Below are positions 53,007 through 63,552 of a stretch of 64,000 nt of DNA, in pieces (position 1 is the stretch's first letter; every line of letters begins with the position of its first letter). Below the pieces are notes generated by a model, which was given only the letters and a program-made list of their open reading frames with translations, did no database searches and had not been told where the DNA came from. The stretch lies in the NCBI RefSeq assembly GCF_932526225.1, contig NC_064048.1, forward strand, positions 1,851,340 to 1,915,339, written 5' to 3'. Origin of the DNA: Nematostella vectensis. Lineage: Eukaryota > Cnidaria > Anthozoa > Actiniaria > Edwardsiidae. The translations under genes and the position numbers were made by a program.

Positions 53007-53180
53007 TGAGAATATTCCTACCATCGTATATATACTATTAACATTGAAATTTACATAATAATAGACTGATAGTTTTAGCTAAGGCGGCAAGAGGAACAAT
53101 AGCGAGTTACATAAATATGCAGGGCGGAACGTGTGAAAAATTGATAGCGCGAAAATTTAACGGTGACGGGATTAACAGTT

Positions 53181-54542
53181 CTAATTGTTTCGTAGCAGGG
53201 CTTTGTTTCTGTGGCGGCACGAGGACACGAGTTCATTGCGTTTATTTAGAGTTGATAGTTTGGGTTGGCAGATGATCGTCAGCTTTTCCTTGAGGCAGAG
53301 GCTGCAACGCTTAGTGGTACTGTTGTAAGCGGAGTGGGAAGAAAGAATGCGCCATGAAATAAAGTACTCAATCATGTTATCCTTGAGAGTCCAGACGTGT
53401 TTGCTGAGTTCGGTGGAGTTTCTGTGTTTGGCGTGTCGGAATGATGCGGTGTGGTTTCTGTACCTGGTCTTGAAGCTGTTTTCAGTGAGCCCGACGTATG
53501 TTTCCGAGGTGTTGTTGTCTTTTCGAGTTACGGTAGCTTGGTAGATAACAGATGTCTGTAGGCAGTTTCCGTCTAGAGGGCAGGTGTCTTTCTGTCGGCA
53601 GTTGCATGTCTTGTTGTTGGTAGTGGTAGGGGCGGAGTTGGCGATCTCGGTGGCCGACGATGCGGTGATGATGCGCTTGTTGTGGTTGTCGATGATCTGT
53701 TTGGTGTTGTTCATGCAGCTGTAACTGATTTTGATGGTGTTTCTGTTGAAGATTTTACGGAGGTGGTTGTCTTTCGGGAAGTGCTTGTCTATCAGGGTGA
53801 GGAATCTGTGGCCGATGTTGGTGCTGGTGTTCTTGCTGAAGGGCGGGTTGTACCATAGGATGTTGTTGCGTTTGCGGGTTTTTCGGTTGGTTACGGTGTT
53901 GGGATCGTAGCGTAGCGTGTAGTTGTATCCGCTATCGTCGAGTGCTTTCTGGTAAGGCGGCGCGGTCTGGTCAAAGGAGGCTTGGTCTGAAGATAGGGCA
54001 GATAGGCGTCTGTTGATACCAGCAGGGATGTTCTTGGTGATGGAGGGCGGGTGGTTGCTCTCACGGTGGACATATTGTAGCGAGGAGTTCGGCTTTGTAT
54101 AAGGCTGGTGTGCATTACGTTTTAGGTCGAGGGTGACGTCTAGGAAATTGACAACTTGTTTGTTTGCCTCAATGGTGATTCGGAGTCCGTTGTTGTTGAA
54201 GATGCGGCATAGTTCCTTTTTTAGGTTTTCGGTGGCTCTGGGTGTGGCGTTGGTGATGGCTAGTCCGTCGTCGCGATAGAGTCCTACGTTCATATTGAGG
54301 TCCTGAAGTTGGGAGAGAAGGAAGTTGCCTACAAGTTCACAGGTTTCTGCGCCATCGAAGCTGACCATCGTAACATCAAATATCGTGTTGCTTTTCTTCT
54401 GCCAGGGTGTTTGGTTGTGGACCAGGAAGGAGCTCTTGGAGTGGGTTATGATCTCTTTTTCATCAGGGGTGATTTCGTCATAGTTGGAGGCGAAGTCGAG
54501 TGCTCTTGATAGTAGGTCTTGGCTGATAGATGGGTAGAATTC
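53181..54542 (-). CDS. Penelope-like element protein, RT C-terminal part plus GIY-YIG endonuclease
   Basis: Open from 54542 (cut by the inverted copy; no true start) to the stop at 53181, about 453 codons. RT motifs: FYPSISQDLLSRALDFA, FDVTMVSFDGAE, CELVGNFLLSQL, the catalytic-box YRDDGLAI, and VNFLDVTLDL. A linker follows, then the Cys-rich motif CNCRQKDTCPLDGNCL and a GIY-YIG nuclease core (VIYQATVTRKDN, ETYVGLTENSFKTRYRNH, NSTELSKHVW), ending at NKALLRNN. Known role of the family: reverse transcription with a GIY-YIG endonuclease nicking the target. The usual FDVTMGS here reads FDVTMVS. 5' truncated, so inactive on its own. Confidence 0.9.
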   Translation of the reverse strand, partial: EFYPSISQDLLSRALDFASNYDEITPDEKEIITHSKSSFLVHNQTPWQKKSNTIFDVTMVSFDGAETCELVGNFLLSQLQDLNMNVGLYRDDGLAITNATPRATENLKKELCRIFNNNGLRITIEANKQVVNFLDVTLDLKRNAHQPYTKPNSSLQYVHRESNHPPSITKNIPAGINRRLSALSSDQASFDQTAPPYQKALDDSGYNYTLRYDPNTVTNRKTRKRNNILWYNPPFSKNTSTNIGHRFLTLIDKHFPKDNHLRKIFNRNTIKISYSCMNNTKQIIDNHNKRIITASSATEIANSAPTTTNNKTCNCRQKDTCPLDGNCLQTSVIYQATVTRKDNNTSETYVGLTENSFKTRYRNHTASFRHAKHRNSTELSKHVWTLKDNMIEYFISWRILSSHSAYNSTTKRCSLCLKEKLTIICQPKLSTLNKRNELVSSCRHRNKALLRNN

Positions 54543-54543
54543 T

Positions 54544-55338
54544 TACCAGAAAGCCTTACCAGAAAGCACTCGACGATAGCGGATACAACTACACGCTACG
54601 CTACGATCCCAACACCGTAACCAACCGAAAAACCCGCAAACGCAACAACATCCTATGGTACAACCCGCCCTTCAGCAAGAACACCAGCACCAACATCGGC
54701 CACAGATTCCTCACCCTGATAGACAAGCACTTCCCGAAAGACAACCACCTCACCACCTCCGTAAAATCTTCAACAGAAACACCATCAAAATCAGTTACAG
54801 CTGCATGAACAACACCAAACAGATCATCGACAACCACAACAAGCGCATCATCACCGCATCGTCGGCCACCGAGATCGCCAACTCCGCCCCTACCACTACC
54901 AACAACAAGACATGCAACTGCCGACAGAAAGACACCTGCCCTCTAGACGGAAACTGCCTACAGACATCTGTTATCTACCAAGCTACCGTAACTCGAAAAG
55001 ACAACAACACCTCGGAAACATACGTCGGGCTCACTGAAAACAGCTTCAAGACCAGGTACAGAAACCACACCGCATCATTCCGACACGCCAAACACAGAAA
55101 CTCCACCGAACTCAGCAAACACGTCTGGACTCTCAAGGATAACATGATTGAGTACTTTATTTCATGGCGCATTCTTTCTTCCCACTCCGCTTACAACAGT
55201 ACCACTAAGCGTTGCAACCTCTGCCTCAAGGAAAAGCTGACGATCATCTGCCAACCCAAACTATCAACTCTAAATAAACGCAATGAACTCGTGTCCTCGT
55301 GCCGCCACAGAAACAAAGCCCTGCTACGAAACAATTAG
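54544..55338 (+). pseudogene. Inverted truncated copy of the Penelope-like protein gene
   Basis: The + strand copy starts at KALDDSGYNYTLRYDPNTV and runs through the Cys-rich and GIY-YIG region to the stop at 55336-55338. An 8-bp duplication (CACCTCACCACCTCC, about 54748) shifts the frame. The junction at 54544-54560 shows a small direct repeat, TTACCAGAAAGC twice, probably made when the two copies joined. Downstream 3' sequence equals that of the other arm. Confidence 0.88.
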
Positions 55339-55512
55339 AACTGTTAATCCCGTCACCGTTAAATTTTCGCGCTATCAATTTTTCACACGTTCCGCCCTGC
55401 ATATTTATGTAACTCGCTATTGTTCCTCTTGCCGCCTTAGCTAAAACTATCAGTCTATTATTATGTAAATTTCAATGTTAATAGTATATATACGATGGTA
55501 GGAATATTCTCA

Positions 55513-55562
55513 TTAAAACCCCTGATGAGTGGGCAACCACGAAACAGACCTGTAGGGAAACC
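55513..55562 (+). ncRNA. Hammerhead ribozyme motif, second copy
   Basis: Identical in sequence to the motif at 52957-53006, on the + strand: CTGATGA at 55522-55528, stem II to 55540, GAAA at 55541-55544, cleavage expected after 55554. Just upstream lies the perfect 18-bp palindrome AATGAGAATATTCTCATT, present in both arms. Confidence 0.8.
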
Positions 55563-55654
55563 TATGTAGTTTGTATTTTTCTCAAACCAACACTATACAC
55601 CGCTCTACTTTCGAGTATTGAGCACTTTCTATGAAAGCCTTCAACCATCATTTT

Positions 55655-55855
<201 letters not shown>

Positions 55856-57000
55856 CACATGTGTTATGTGTTATGTACTGTCCAGTTCCCAGACCTTCAT
55901 GCTCTTAACAGGCCGTCACTATAGTCACCTAATATCTTTTAACTGCCCCAGTTATAATATTAATATTGAATAGTTACAAACATCCCAAAAGTCATATTTT
56001 TTTAGCTAGTAATGTGTTAAATTGAGGTTAGGTATCAGGTTGGGAAATTCCATTTAAAGACCTAGTACTGATACACATCTCTTTGTAACTTTACTAACTT
56101 TATTGGTAAAAGCGTCAAGTCGATTTATCAACATTAGCATGTGATCCACGAAAATCATCTGAAAAACTAAAGACGATACTGATCTAATTTGAACGGTATC
56201 TGGTAGTGTGGTTCATTCTTTATTCTTGTGCTTAAAATTGCCCATAAAAAACTAGTTTTTCTTGTAAAAAATCACGTTCTTTTTGTGTTGATAATTCGAC
56301 TTGAATAGCGAAATGCTATCTCCTGCGCATGCGCACCGCAGACAGCAGACAGAGATCTTTGCAAGTTATAACCGCCCTCCAAACTTGGTTGCTATAGCTC
56401 CACATCTTCAACCATAAATCAAGGGCTCTTTTTTCGAAAAATTGCTTTTTTACAAAAAAGTCAGGTATAGTGTAGGTATGAAACTTAGTACCATAGTTTT
56501 GTAAGGCCATGACTACCTTTTGACAAAATTTGAGATCCCCCGGGTTTTCAGGGGGGGAGTTATGGCTTGTTGATAAATCGACCATCATGGAGGTTTTTTG
56601 GCCATTGACAGGGGGGACATCACCAAATTTCGAAAGTAATGACACATAACACCTACCAACACTATCTGATCTGTTTCTGCCGTTAAAAAAAAGAAAAAAA
56701 ATTCTCATGGTCGATTTATCAACATAGCATAGTGATGATGATGATAATGATGATGATGATGTTGATGATGATGAGGATGACTATGCTAATGTTGATATAT
56801 CGACTTGCTAATGTTGATAATTCGACCTCGATGTTGATAATTCGACTTCGATGTTGATAATTCGACCTCGATATTGATAATTCGGCTTCGATGTTGATAA
56901 ATCGACTTGTTGATAAATCGATAAATAAATTGATTAAATAAATAATAACAACTTACTCTATTGCCACGAGTCAAAGGTTTTGTTGTCTTCGAGAGGCCGC
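55856..57000. repeat. Right part of copy 1 of a duplicated repeat locus
   Basis: Matches 58100-58890 of copy 2 (GACCTTCATGCTCTT; AGATCTTTGCAAGTTATAAC; GTTATGGCTTGTTGATAAAT). It contains (GAT)n at 56735-56780 and the TTGATAATTCGAC array at 56785-56930, which starts copy 2. An inverted pair of TGTTGATAAATCGACCAT at 56567 and 56704 encloses about 150 bp. No gene is present; the 130-codon frame at 56316-56708 is not conserved in copy 2. Confidence 0.7.
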
Positions 57001-58890
57001 AGTATTTTGATTTTAAAGAAACCCTGGTTCCAGAGGCTCGTCAGTAACTATAAAATTATACCGGGGAAGGGCTAGAGAGGGCTAGAAATGTAGATATGAC
57101 ATACACGTTTGGCACTAGACAACGATGAAGAGGCAAGAGCCTCGAAACGCGTCTGTCCGTATATATCTTTTTAACGCGCTTTACAGTATCACGTCTATTA
57201 CCCAGCGCTACACCAGTCAACATCAACACCTCGTTGCATTTTGAAAAGCAGGGGAGGTCGATTGTGTCATAGGTTGTAGCAGGGTGTTAAAAGTTTAAAT
57301 AAAGATCTTCCGGGAATTCGTTGACGATAAAAATTATCCGTGATTGTTATCGCGGGCACATCAGGCACATAGAGCTGCAATGTTGGTCAAAACATAATTC
57401 TCGGACTACACACCCAAATACATAGAAGGCGCAATTAATCCAACGCCCCAGTACACAATAATAACATTTATCTAAAAGAAAGATCTTTCCCGATATTTTT
57501 TCTACGATTCTTTGAGCCCCTAGCACGGATACATTCTAAAAGCGGCAACAAAACTCTGTTTAAGCCACACTCGGGACAAATATAGATTGATTAATCAGGC
57601 GCGTACACCGGGATTGTGCGTCAAGCCCGCTAGTTCCCCAATGACACCTATGCTTATTCGAGTTGAAGTGTACTGTACACCAGGTCATTGGCCTCGGCCA
57701 CTGATCTTTTCTTGTGGTTAACTATTCAACTATTTTTGTTATCAAAGCGTATCTAAAACATAGTTGTAGTAGAGCCTACATTTTGAAATTACACGCTTTA
57801 CTCGAGAGCAGATTAATCACTGTTAGAGTGCAGGTCATGGTTGGTAACAAATAAATTTCCCGTATTATGATTACTAAAGGTGTTCCCATTTTTTAGAAAC
57901 TTATTATCCTTACAGATTTTATATCTAGATGCTGAATTATCCTTTAATATTCAAGCAAATGAATTGTAAAAAAGTGTGTAGCGCGGGACAAATACCTCCG
58001 GCCTCGCCCGTGGTTACAAGATAGTGTTAATTTCAAAATCACCAGAAAAGAGTACTAAGGCACTTTTAATGACACAATTCTATGTATGTATGCATGGATG
58101 TTTTATGTACCGTCCTGTCCAAAGACCTTCATGCTCTTCGCAAGCCGTCCGTAGTCACATATCTTTTTACTGCACAGTTAAAGTTGTCAAATAATTCGGT
58201 CACGTATTGATGGTGTTGTAAAACGGATATTGAATAGTTACAAGGTCACAATTTTCAGCTAATAATGTTTTAGTTGTTGAAAACCCAAAATGTTTAAAAT
58301 TGAGGTTAGGTGTCAGGCCGGGGAATTACCTTTAAAGACCTAGCACTGATACACACCTTGTAACTTAACTAAGTTTATTGACGAAAATCATCTAAAAAAC
58401 TAAAGACGATACTGATCTAATTTAAACGGTATCTGGTAGTGTGGTTCATTCTTTATTCTTAAGGATAAAATCGTCCATAAAGAACAAGTTTTTCTTGTAA
58501 AAAATAACATTTTGTGTGTGTTGATAATTCGACTTGAATAGCTTCACAGCACACAGAGATCTTTGCAAGTTATAACCACACTCCAAACTTGGTTGCTATA
58601 GTTTTACATCTTCAACCATAAATCAAGGGTTCTGTTTTCGAAAATTTGCTTTTATTACAAAAAAGTCAAGTCTAGTTGAGGTATACACTTCCCATAGGAT
58701 CTTATACAACATCATCAATATTCTCATATGAGAGTGTTCAAAATCAATTAAACTTGGTACCATAGTTTTGTAAGGCTAGAGCTACCTTTTGTCAAAATTT
58801 GAGATCCGCCAGGTTTCCAGGGGGGGAAGTTATGGCTTGTTGATAAATCGACCATCATGGAGGTATTCGCGCCATGATGATGATGACGAC
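56780..58890. repeat. Copy 2 of the duplicated locus, lacking the large microsatellite and the Penelope pair
   Basis: 57190-57480 matches 48660-49030 (CCAGCGCTAC; GCAGGGGAGGTCGAT). 57960-58095 matches 50139-50265 (GTGTGTAGCGCGGGACAAA; AAAGAGTACTAAGGCACTTT). 58100-58890 matches 55860-56590. Thus the pre-insertion state of the locus is visible here, with only TATGTATGTATGCATGGATG at the microsatellite site. Confidence 0.8.
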
Positions 58891-59395
58891 GACGACAACG
58901 ACGAGGACGACGACGACGGCGACGTCGTGATTATTCGCGGGATAAAGTGCAACACCATGATTTTAATAATTGGACATTTACTTTAAACTAGCTACTCTAT
59001 GGAGATGCATAAAAGACTGAATTGATCTGAATTACTCTTGATTTTATATTTACAATATGCTATATACAATAAACAAAAGTGAGTACAAAAGTAGGACGAC
59101 GTCATTATGTCGTCATGTGACGTTAGCATTAGCAAAATGCGAGTTAATGTTTCCATATATTTTCAAATTAAGCTCAAAAGTCGATTATTTATTTGTTTGT
59201 CGTCGTTTTGACCGAGGGAGAAGTCGGGCTCTGATCAGAAATTAAGCCAACTTTGCTCGCTAATATCTAAATTACATATCTTCTAAATTTCTTTAAAATT
59301 TGGAATTAAGCTTTTAGTCAGATGAACTCCTTGTATGCAGAATCTTGAGCTTATATATTGAGAATTGGAAAATTTCATGTTATTTTTTTCCTCTG
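58874..59395. other. GAT/GAC microsatellite and 3' flank of the Death-domain gene
   Basis: 58876-58925 is an imperfect (GAC)n tract. The rest to 59395 is AT-rich and would be the 3' UTR and flank of the - strand gene ending at 59396. No other gene is seen. Confidence 0.5.
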
Positions 59396-59844
59396 TCAAG
59401 GTGAGCTCGGCTCGGATTGAAAAATACCCGAATCCACGCTATCAGCACGTGTCCCGTGCCAACCTCTAGATGTCCAAAGCAACCGATTTGTGATCGACGC
59501 TGACGTCAGTTCTTTTACAATCATGGCGCCGTTAGACATCAAATACTTGTCTATGAGTAACGCAGAGTGAGTAGCGCCACTCATCTCACAGGCGTCACTT
59601 ATAGACTTCACAGAGAGAAGCGGCATCTTAGCCTCGAGCTGGTCCAAGAAGGCCATAGTCGGGGAGGGCTGCCTGCGAAGGCACTCTATTTGCACGGTGC
59701 TCAGGCTTTCAAGGCATTGCTGGACCACGTTGTTGAATTTCTCAGGGTCCTGATCTAGTTCCATGGCCATGTCGCGGCGGATGCTGAATGGGAGGTCGAC
59801 AAGGAGATACATGGTCTCGTGTGTGGTCTGACTTGCGCACAAAC
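59396..59844 (-). CDS. Death-domain protein, last exon (second Death domain)
   Basis: The exon follows TTGCTGACAG and begins in phase with the exon at 59991-60272 (KG|LCASQTTHE). It encodes LPFSIRRDMAMELDQDPEKF, NNVVQQCLESLSTVQIECLR, RQPSPTMAFLDQLEAKMP, then SDACEMSGATHSALLIDKYL: a six-helix Death-domain pattern with the RQPSPT--LD--E turn shared with the first domain. The final 45 residues have no domain and the stop is at 59396. Death domains mediate homotypic assembly in apoptosis and innate immune signalling; partner unknown. Confidence 0.75.
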
Positions 59845-59990
59845 CTGTCAGCAACACGTATTGTTAATGTTAAAATTTTTCAAGAAGTCCTGATAAGTAA
59901 CACTTTTAACCAACAGCTAGAACAGGTGATCCAATCACGTGCTCGTAATCACACGATCAAAAAGGCATTTTTCAAGTCAGGACTGCCTAC

Positions 59991-60272
59991 CTTTCTGTAA
60001 CAAAACAGCGACGTCATTCCGATCAATGCCTGACAAAGTGTTGACCAGCTCATTTGTTGTGATGCCCGGCCTCTCTTCGGCTAATCGATCAAGCATCGCT
60101 GCCGTTGGCGAAGGCTGTCTCTCCCAGCAACGAATCTGAGCCATCTTGTAACCAAACACACTGGACAGTTGGCGCCAGTCATTCCCAAAAGCCATCTTAC
60201 GGTCAAGACAGACCGAGATCTCTTGCAATAGCCTGGTGCCTAGAAGTTCATTCAGCAGGGTACCTTCCTCAC
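59991..60272 (-). CDS. Death-domain protein, upstream exon (first Death domain)
   Basis: Acceptor TTTTTGTTTCAG (exon start 60272) and donor AGAAAG|GTAGGC (end 59991). It encodes GEEGTLLNELLGTRLLQEIS, VCLDRKMAFGNDWRQLSSVF, GYKMAQIRCWERQPSPTAAM, LDRLAEERPGITTNELVNTL and DRNDVAVLLQKG. The DWRQLSSVFGY ... W-x-RQPSPT ... LL arrangement is a classical Death domain. The two exons give tandem Death domains in one polypeptide. More 5' exons must lie at higher coordinates; none could be identified with confidence up to 62600. Intact and probably functional. Confidence 0.8.
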
Positions 60273-60280
60273 CTGAAACA

Positions 60281-60812
60281 AAAATATAATCAAAGGCTCT
60301 GTGAGCCAACTCGTGAATATAATCAAAGGCTCTGTGAGCCAACTCGTGAATATAATCAAAGGCTCTGTGAGCCAACTCGTGAATATAATCAAAGGCTCTG
60401 TGAGCCAACTCGTGAATATAATCAAAGGCTCTGTGAGCCAACTCGTGAATATAATCAAAGGCTCTGTGAGCCAACTCGTGAATATAATCAAAGGCTTTGT
60501 GAGCCAACTCGTGAATATAATCAAAAGCTCTGTGAGCCAACTCGTGAATATAATCAAAGGCTCTGTGAGCCAACTCGTGAATATAATCAAAGGCTCTGTG
60601 AGCCAACTCGTGAATATAATCAAAGGCTCTGTGAGCCAACTCGGGAATATAATCAAAGGCTCTGTGAGCCAACTCGTGAATATAATCAAAGGCTCTGTGA
60701 GCCAACTCGTGAATATAATCAAAGGCTCTGTGAGCCAACTCGTGAATATAATCAAAGGCTCTGTGAGCCAACTCGTGAATATAATCAAAGGCTCTGTGAG
60801 CCAACTCGTGAA
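60281..60812. repeat. 33-bp array (16 copies) at the acceptor of the Death-domain exon
   Basis: The unit GTGAATATAATCAAAGGCTC-TGTGAGCCAACTC is exactly 33 bp and extremely uniform (four single-base variants seen). Because 33 is a multiple of three, several frames are open on both strands. On the - strand the frame LAHRAFDYIHE x16 continues without a stop through the acceptor into the Death-domain exon. It starts 8 bp from the acceptor's pyrimidine tract. Confidence 0.96.
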
Positions 60813-62148
60813 TGCAAAATAATTTTCCTTGTTATTTTCTTATGTGCATAAAATATACAGGATACTGTACTAGCGTGTGTAGTGGCGCTATAGGGGAGAG
60901 GGAAGGAGTCCGTAGACGAGAGAAAAAAAGCGCAGGCTATATATACGGTACTAAACAAAGTAACAAATATGAACATATCAAAGATACCCTGAGAGTAAAT
61001 AAAAACGTCCTTCTTCACGTTTTTTCCCTACGTATTGACACATGAAGTACAGTATAATCAATTATTATTATTAAAAAGCAAAAAAAAAAAAAAAAAATAC
61101 GTGGAAACAGTGTTTATAAAATACGGAGACGAAAAAAAGCCCAAACCACTTAACTACCGTGCGCAAAATTTGAGAAAATTGACATTTCAAAGCCCAAAAA
61201 TTTGTTTCGTTTTCTATGGAGTAACCCATCATATAAGAACCTTTTGATTTTTTTGGTTTAGTGGTTCTTATATTTTGGTGTATTAAAATCCAAAATTTAT
61301 GCCTTTGGTTCTGGAATCACTAGGTTCTTACACGCGGGTTTTTACTGTTCCATTTGCCAATCGCCTTTTTCACTAACGTTTTATGAAACATGTGTATATA
61401 ATCTACGGCTTGTATTGACTATATCGGTCACAATTCGATTACAAATGTCCTTTAACACTTTTAAAGTTTAAGCTGAAGTTGATATTAATAGATGATCCAA
61501 GGATTGCTGTGTTGTGAAAATACAGAAGGCCCACAAAAAGTTCCAACGATGGAGTGACGTCGAAGTCCCAACAACAACCCGTCCATGATTCATATTCCCC
61601 GAGTTGAAAATGAAATCAAAAGTTTTACAAGCCTGTTCGTGGAGGTCCGCCCCTCTGCCCAGTTCTGACTAAAATTTCAGATAAATATAATTACAGCAGA
61701 TTACAGGCGGAGGTAATAAGCATGAAAATTCTCTCACTTCCTAGGTTGGTTGTGCGTCTAGGCTCTATACAAGTTTCTATTTCGTCTATTTCCATATGAT
61801 TGGTAAATGTTGAGGGATGTTTTCAAGTTAATGGTCATGTGGCATAGAGTAAGAACCCAAAATTTGTATAAAGAAATGAAGCATCATTTGATAGTGCAGT
61901 AGTTCCAATCACATTGGATTGTAATGAGATTGAATTTTAAGGGAAATGACCCAGTAAATACCCACGTATATTCATTCATTGGCAGTCCGTCGAGGCGACG
62001 ATGACTGTTCTATTGTGTTGGTCCTTTGATCTTAACTCTCCATGCTGGACGATCCCGAGCAGTGGTTTGCCAAGAGTTTGAGCTTATATCCCTCCACTTC
62101 AAAACAAAAAGCCCAAGTTGTCGTGGTCTTGTACCAGAACAATGAATA
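60813..62148. other. Unassigned region upstream of the Death-domain exons
   Basis: Contains a poly-A run at 61080-61097 and AT-rich sequence. Presumably intronic to, or upstream of, the Death-domain gene. I see no exon that I would defend. Confidence 0.4.
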
Positions 62149-62259
62149 CAATACACCAAAAACTGGAATTCGACTCTGCCAAATTTCCGTCTTTACTAAG
62201 ACAGAGTCAGGGCAGAGTCTAACCTGAAGAAGAGTCGACTTCCAGTTTTTGGTGTATTG
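62149..62259. mobile_element. 111-bp MITE
   Basis: Inverted ends of about 29 bp: CAATACACCAAAAACTGGAA and TTCCAGTTTTTGGTGTATTG, continuing to GACTCT / AGAGTC with one or two mismatches. The short interior (CCAAATTTCCGTCTTTACTA) has no coding capacity. The target duplication is not clear. Confidence 0.8.
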
Positions 62260-62609
62260 TCTAAATTCTGGATATACATGTAAAATCTGAGTGACTATTA
62301 TTGCCTGGTGTAAAAGAATATAAACAGCCTGATCTGTAAAAAGGTACTCCGATTTATAAGTTCCTATTCAGCATGGTTTTGAAGTTTCCAGGTTTTTATA
62401 CGCAGGTGTTCACTGTAATTATTCCATTTTGCATTAAAAGGTGTTCTTTATTTGAAGTCCATATATCATTGCCACAAAAGTCCATATGTCATTGCCACAA
62501 AACGCGATCTAAAATAACCACAACTATTTCAAATAAGGTTGCACTTGGAAAATCTGTCTATTTTAACCCGCAGTGCTTCATGTGTATCAAGTAAAGAAGC
62601 AAATAAGAT
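62260..62609. other. Unassigned spacer
   Basis: AT-rich; includes a 27-bp near-duplication (GTCCATAT(A/G)TCATTGCCACAAAA twice, 62456-62500). No gene is seen. Confidence 0.4.
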
Positions 62610-63552
62610 CACATTGGTGTGGTTTCTACCGTGAGTAAGTCATTAGGTGTGTTTACAGGTGTGTTTGTCGGGAAAGCATTTGTCACATTCATCAAGTTTT
62701 TATGGTTTCTGTCCTGAGTGAATCCTTTAGCCTGCTTGCAGGCGGTATTCGGTGTTTTCATCGCTTAAAACCCTCTCTTTTAGGTGATCGGACGCCATCT
62801 TTTGTTTTAGGCTGCGTGGTTCCTGGGGGCGAGCGCAAAAACGGAGGCAGGCTAGGCTTCCTTTTCCTTTCCCTCTGCCCTCCGTCCGTTTTTGCGCTCG
62901 CTCCCAGGAACCACGCGGCTTAAAATACAAGATGGCACCCGGTCACCGACCGAAGAGGGTTTTCCGCGATGATAACACCAAGTACAGCCTGCAAGCAGGC
63001 TATTAATCCTTAGGTGTGTTTTCAGGTTCCCAGATTGGGTAAAGCACATGCCTCATTCATCACATTTGTATGGTTTCTGTCCTGAATGAATCATTAAGTG
63101 TGTTTTCAGGTCTCCAGATTGGTTAAAGCACTTGCCGCATTCATCACATTTGTATGGTTTATGTCTTGAGTGAATCCATAGGTGTCTCTTCAGGTCTGCA
63201 TGTCGGGTAAAGCCTTTGTCACACACATCAAATTTCTATGGTTTCTGTCCTGAGGGAATCCTTAGGTGTGACTTTAGGTGTGCTTTTCGAGTAAAGCATT
63301 TCCCACATTAATCACATTCGTATGGTTTCTGTCCTGAGCGAATCATTAGGTGTGTCTTCAGGTGTGCTTTTCGAGTAAAGCACTTCCCACATTAATCACA
63401 TTTGTATGGTTTCTGTCCTGAGCGAATCATTAGGTGTGTCTTCAGGTGTGCTTTTCGAGTAAAGCATTTCCCACATTAATCACATTTTTATGGTTTCTGT
63501 CATGAGCGAATCATTAGGTGTGTCTTCAGGTGTGTTTTTCGAGTAAAGCACT
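62610..63552 (-). pseudogene. Fifth C2H2 zinc-finger copy, dead
   Basis: Finger text on the - strand is recognisably of the same family ([20 protein letters not shown]) but has many stops. Three consecutive fingers (63300-63500) carry the identical change GAA to TAA (CD-stop-CGKCF) and also IRSG for IHSG. Cys codons are lost in others (near 62700 and 63235). The block is interrupted by a foldback MITE at 62728-63004, and its 5' part is removed by a LINE from 63553. No leader exon remains. Confidence 0.85.
62728..63004. mobile_element. 277-bp foldback MITE inside the dead zinc-finger copy
   Basis: It starts TAGCCTGCTTGCAGGC and ends GCCTGCAAGCAGGCTATT. Almost the whole element is an imperfect palindrome of two arms of about 120 bp (GTTCCTGGGGGCGAGCGC against GCGCTCGCTCCCAGGAAC). 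The direct repeat AATCCTT flanks it (62721-62727 and 63005-63011), and removing the insert restores the zinc-finger sequence GTGAATCCTTAGGTGTG. Confidence 0.9.

Larger units (their letters stand above)
52922..55597. mobile_element. Penelope-like element: two copies head-to-head
   Basis: 52922-53957 and 54555-55597 are near-identical inverted arms (about 1.04 kb), each with the 3' part of the coding region, a 3' flank and a hammerhead motif. The loop 53958-54554 extends only the left (- strand) copy further 5' into the RT domain. The arms differ by single bases and an 8-bp duplication, so the arrangement is recent or maintained by conversion. The pair sits directly in the (TATG)n tract on the left; (TATG)n resumes at 55655 on the right. 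Confidence 0.9.

Noticed and set aside
56316-56708. 130-codon - strand frame
   Set aside because: Not preserved in the paralogous sequence at 58540-58860 and contains no known motif.
58789-58986. Asp-rich frame
   Set aside because: Encoded by an imperfect GAT/GAC microsatellite in non-coding repeat sequence.
60105-60851. + strand frame with REYNQRLCEPT repeats
   Set aside because: The 33-bp period keeps several frames open; the splice sites and Death domains are on the - strand.
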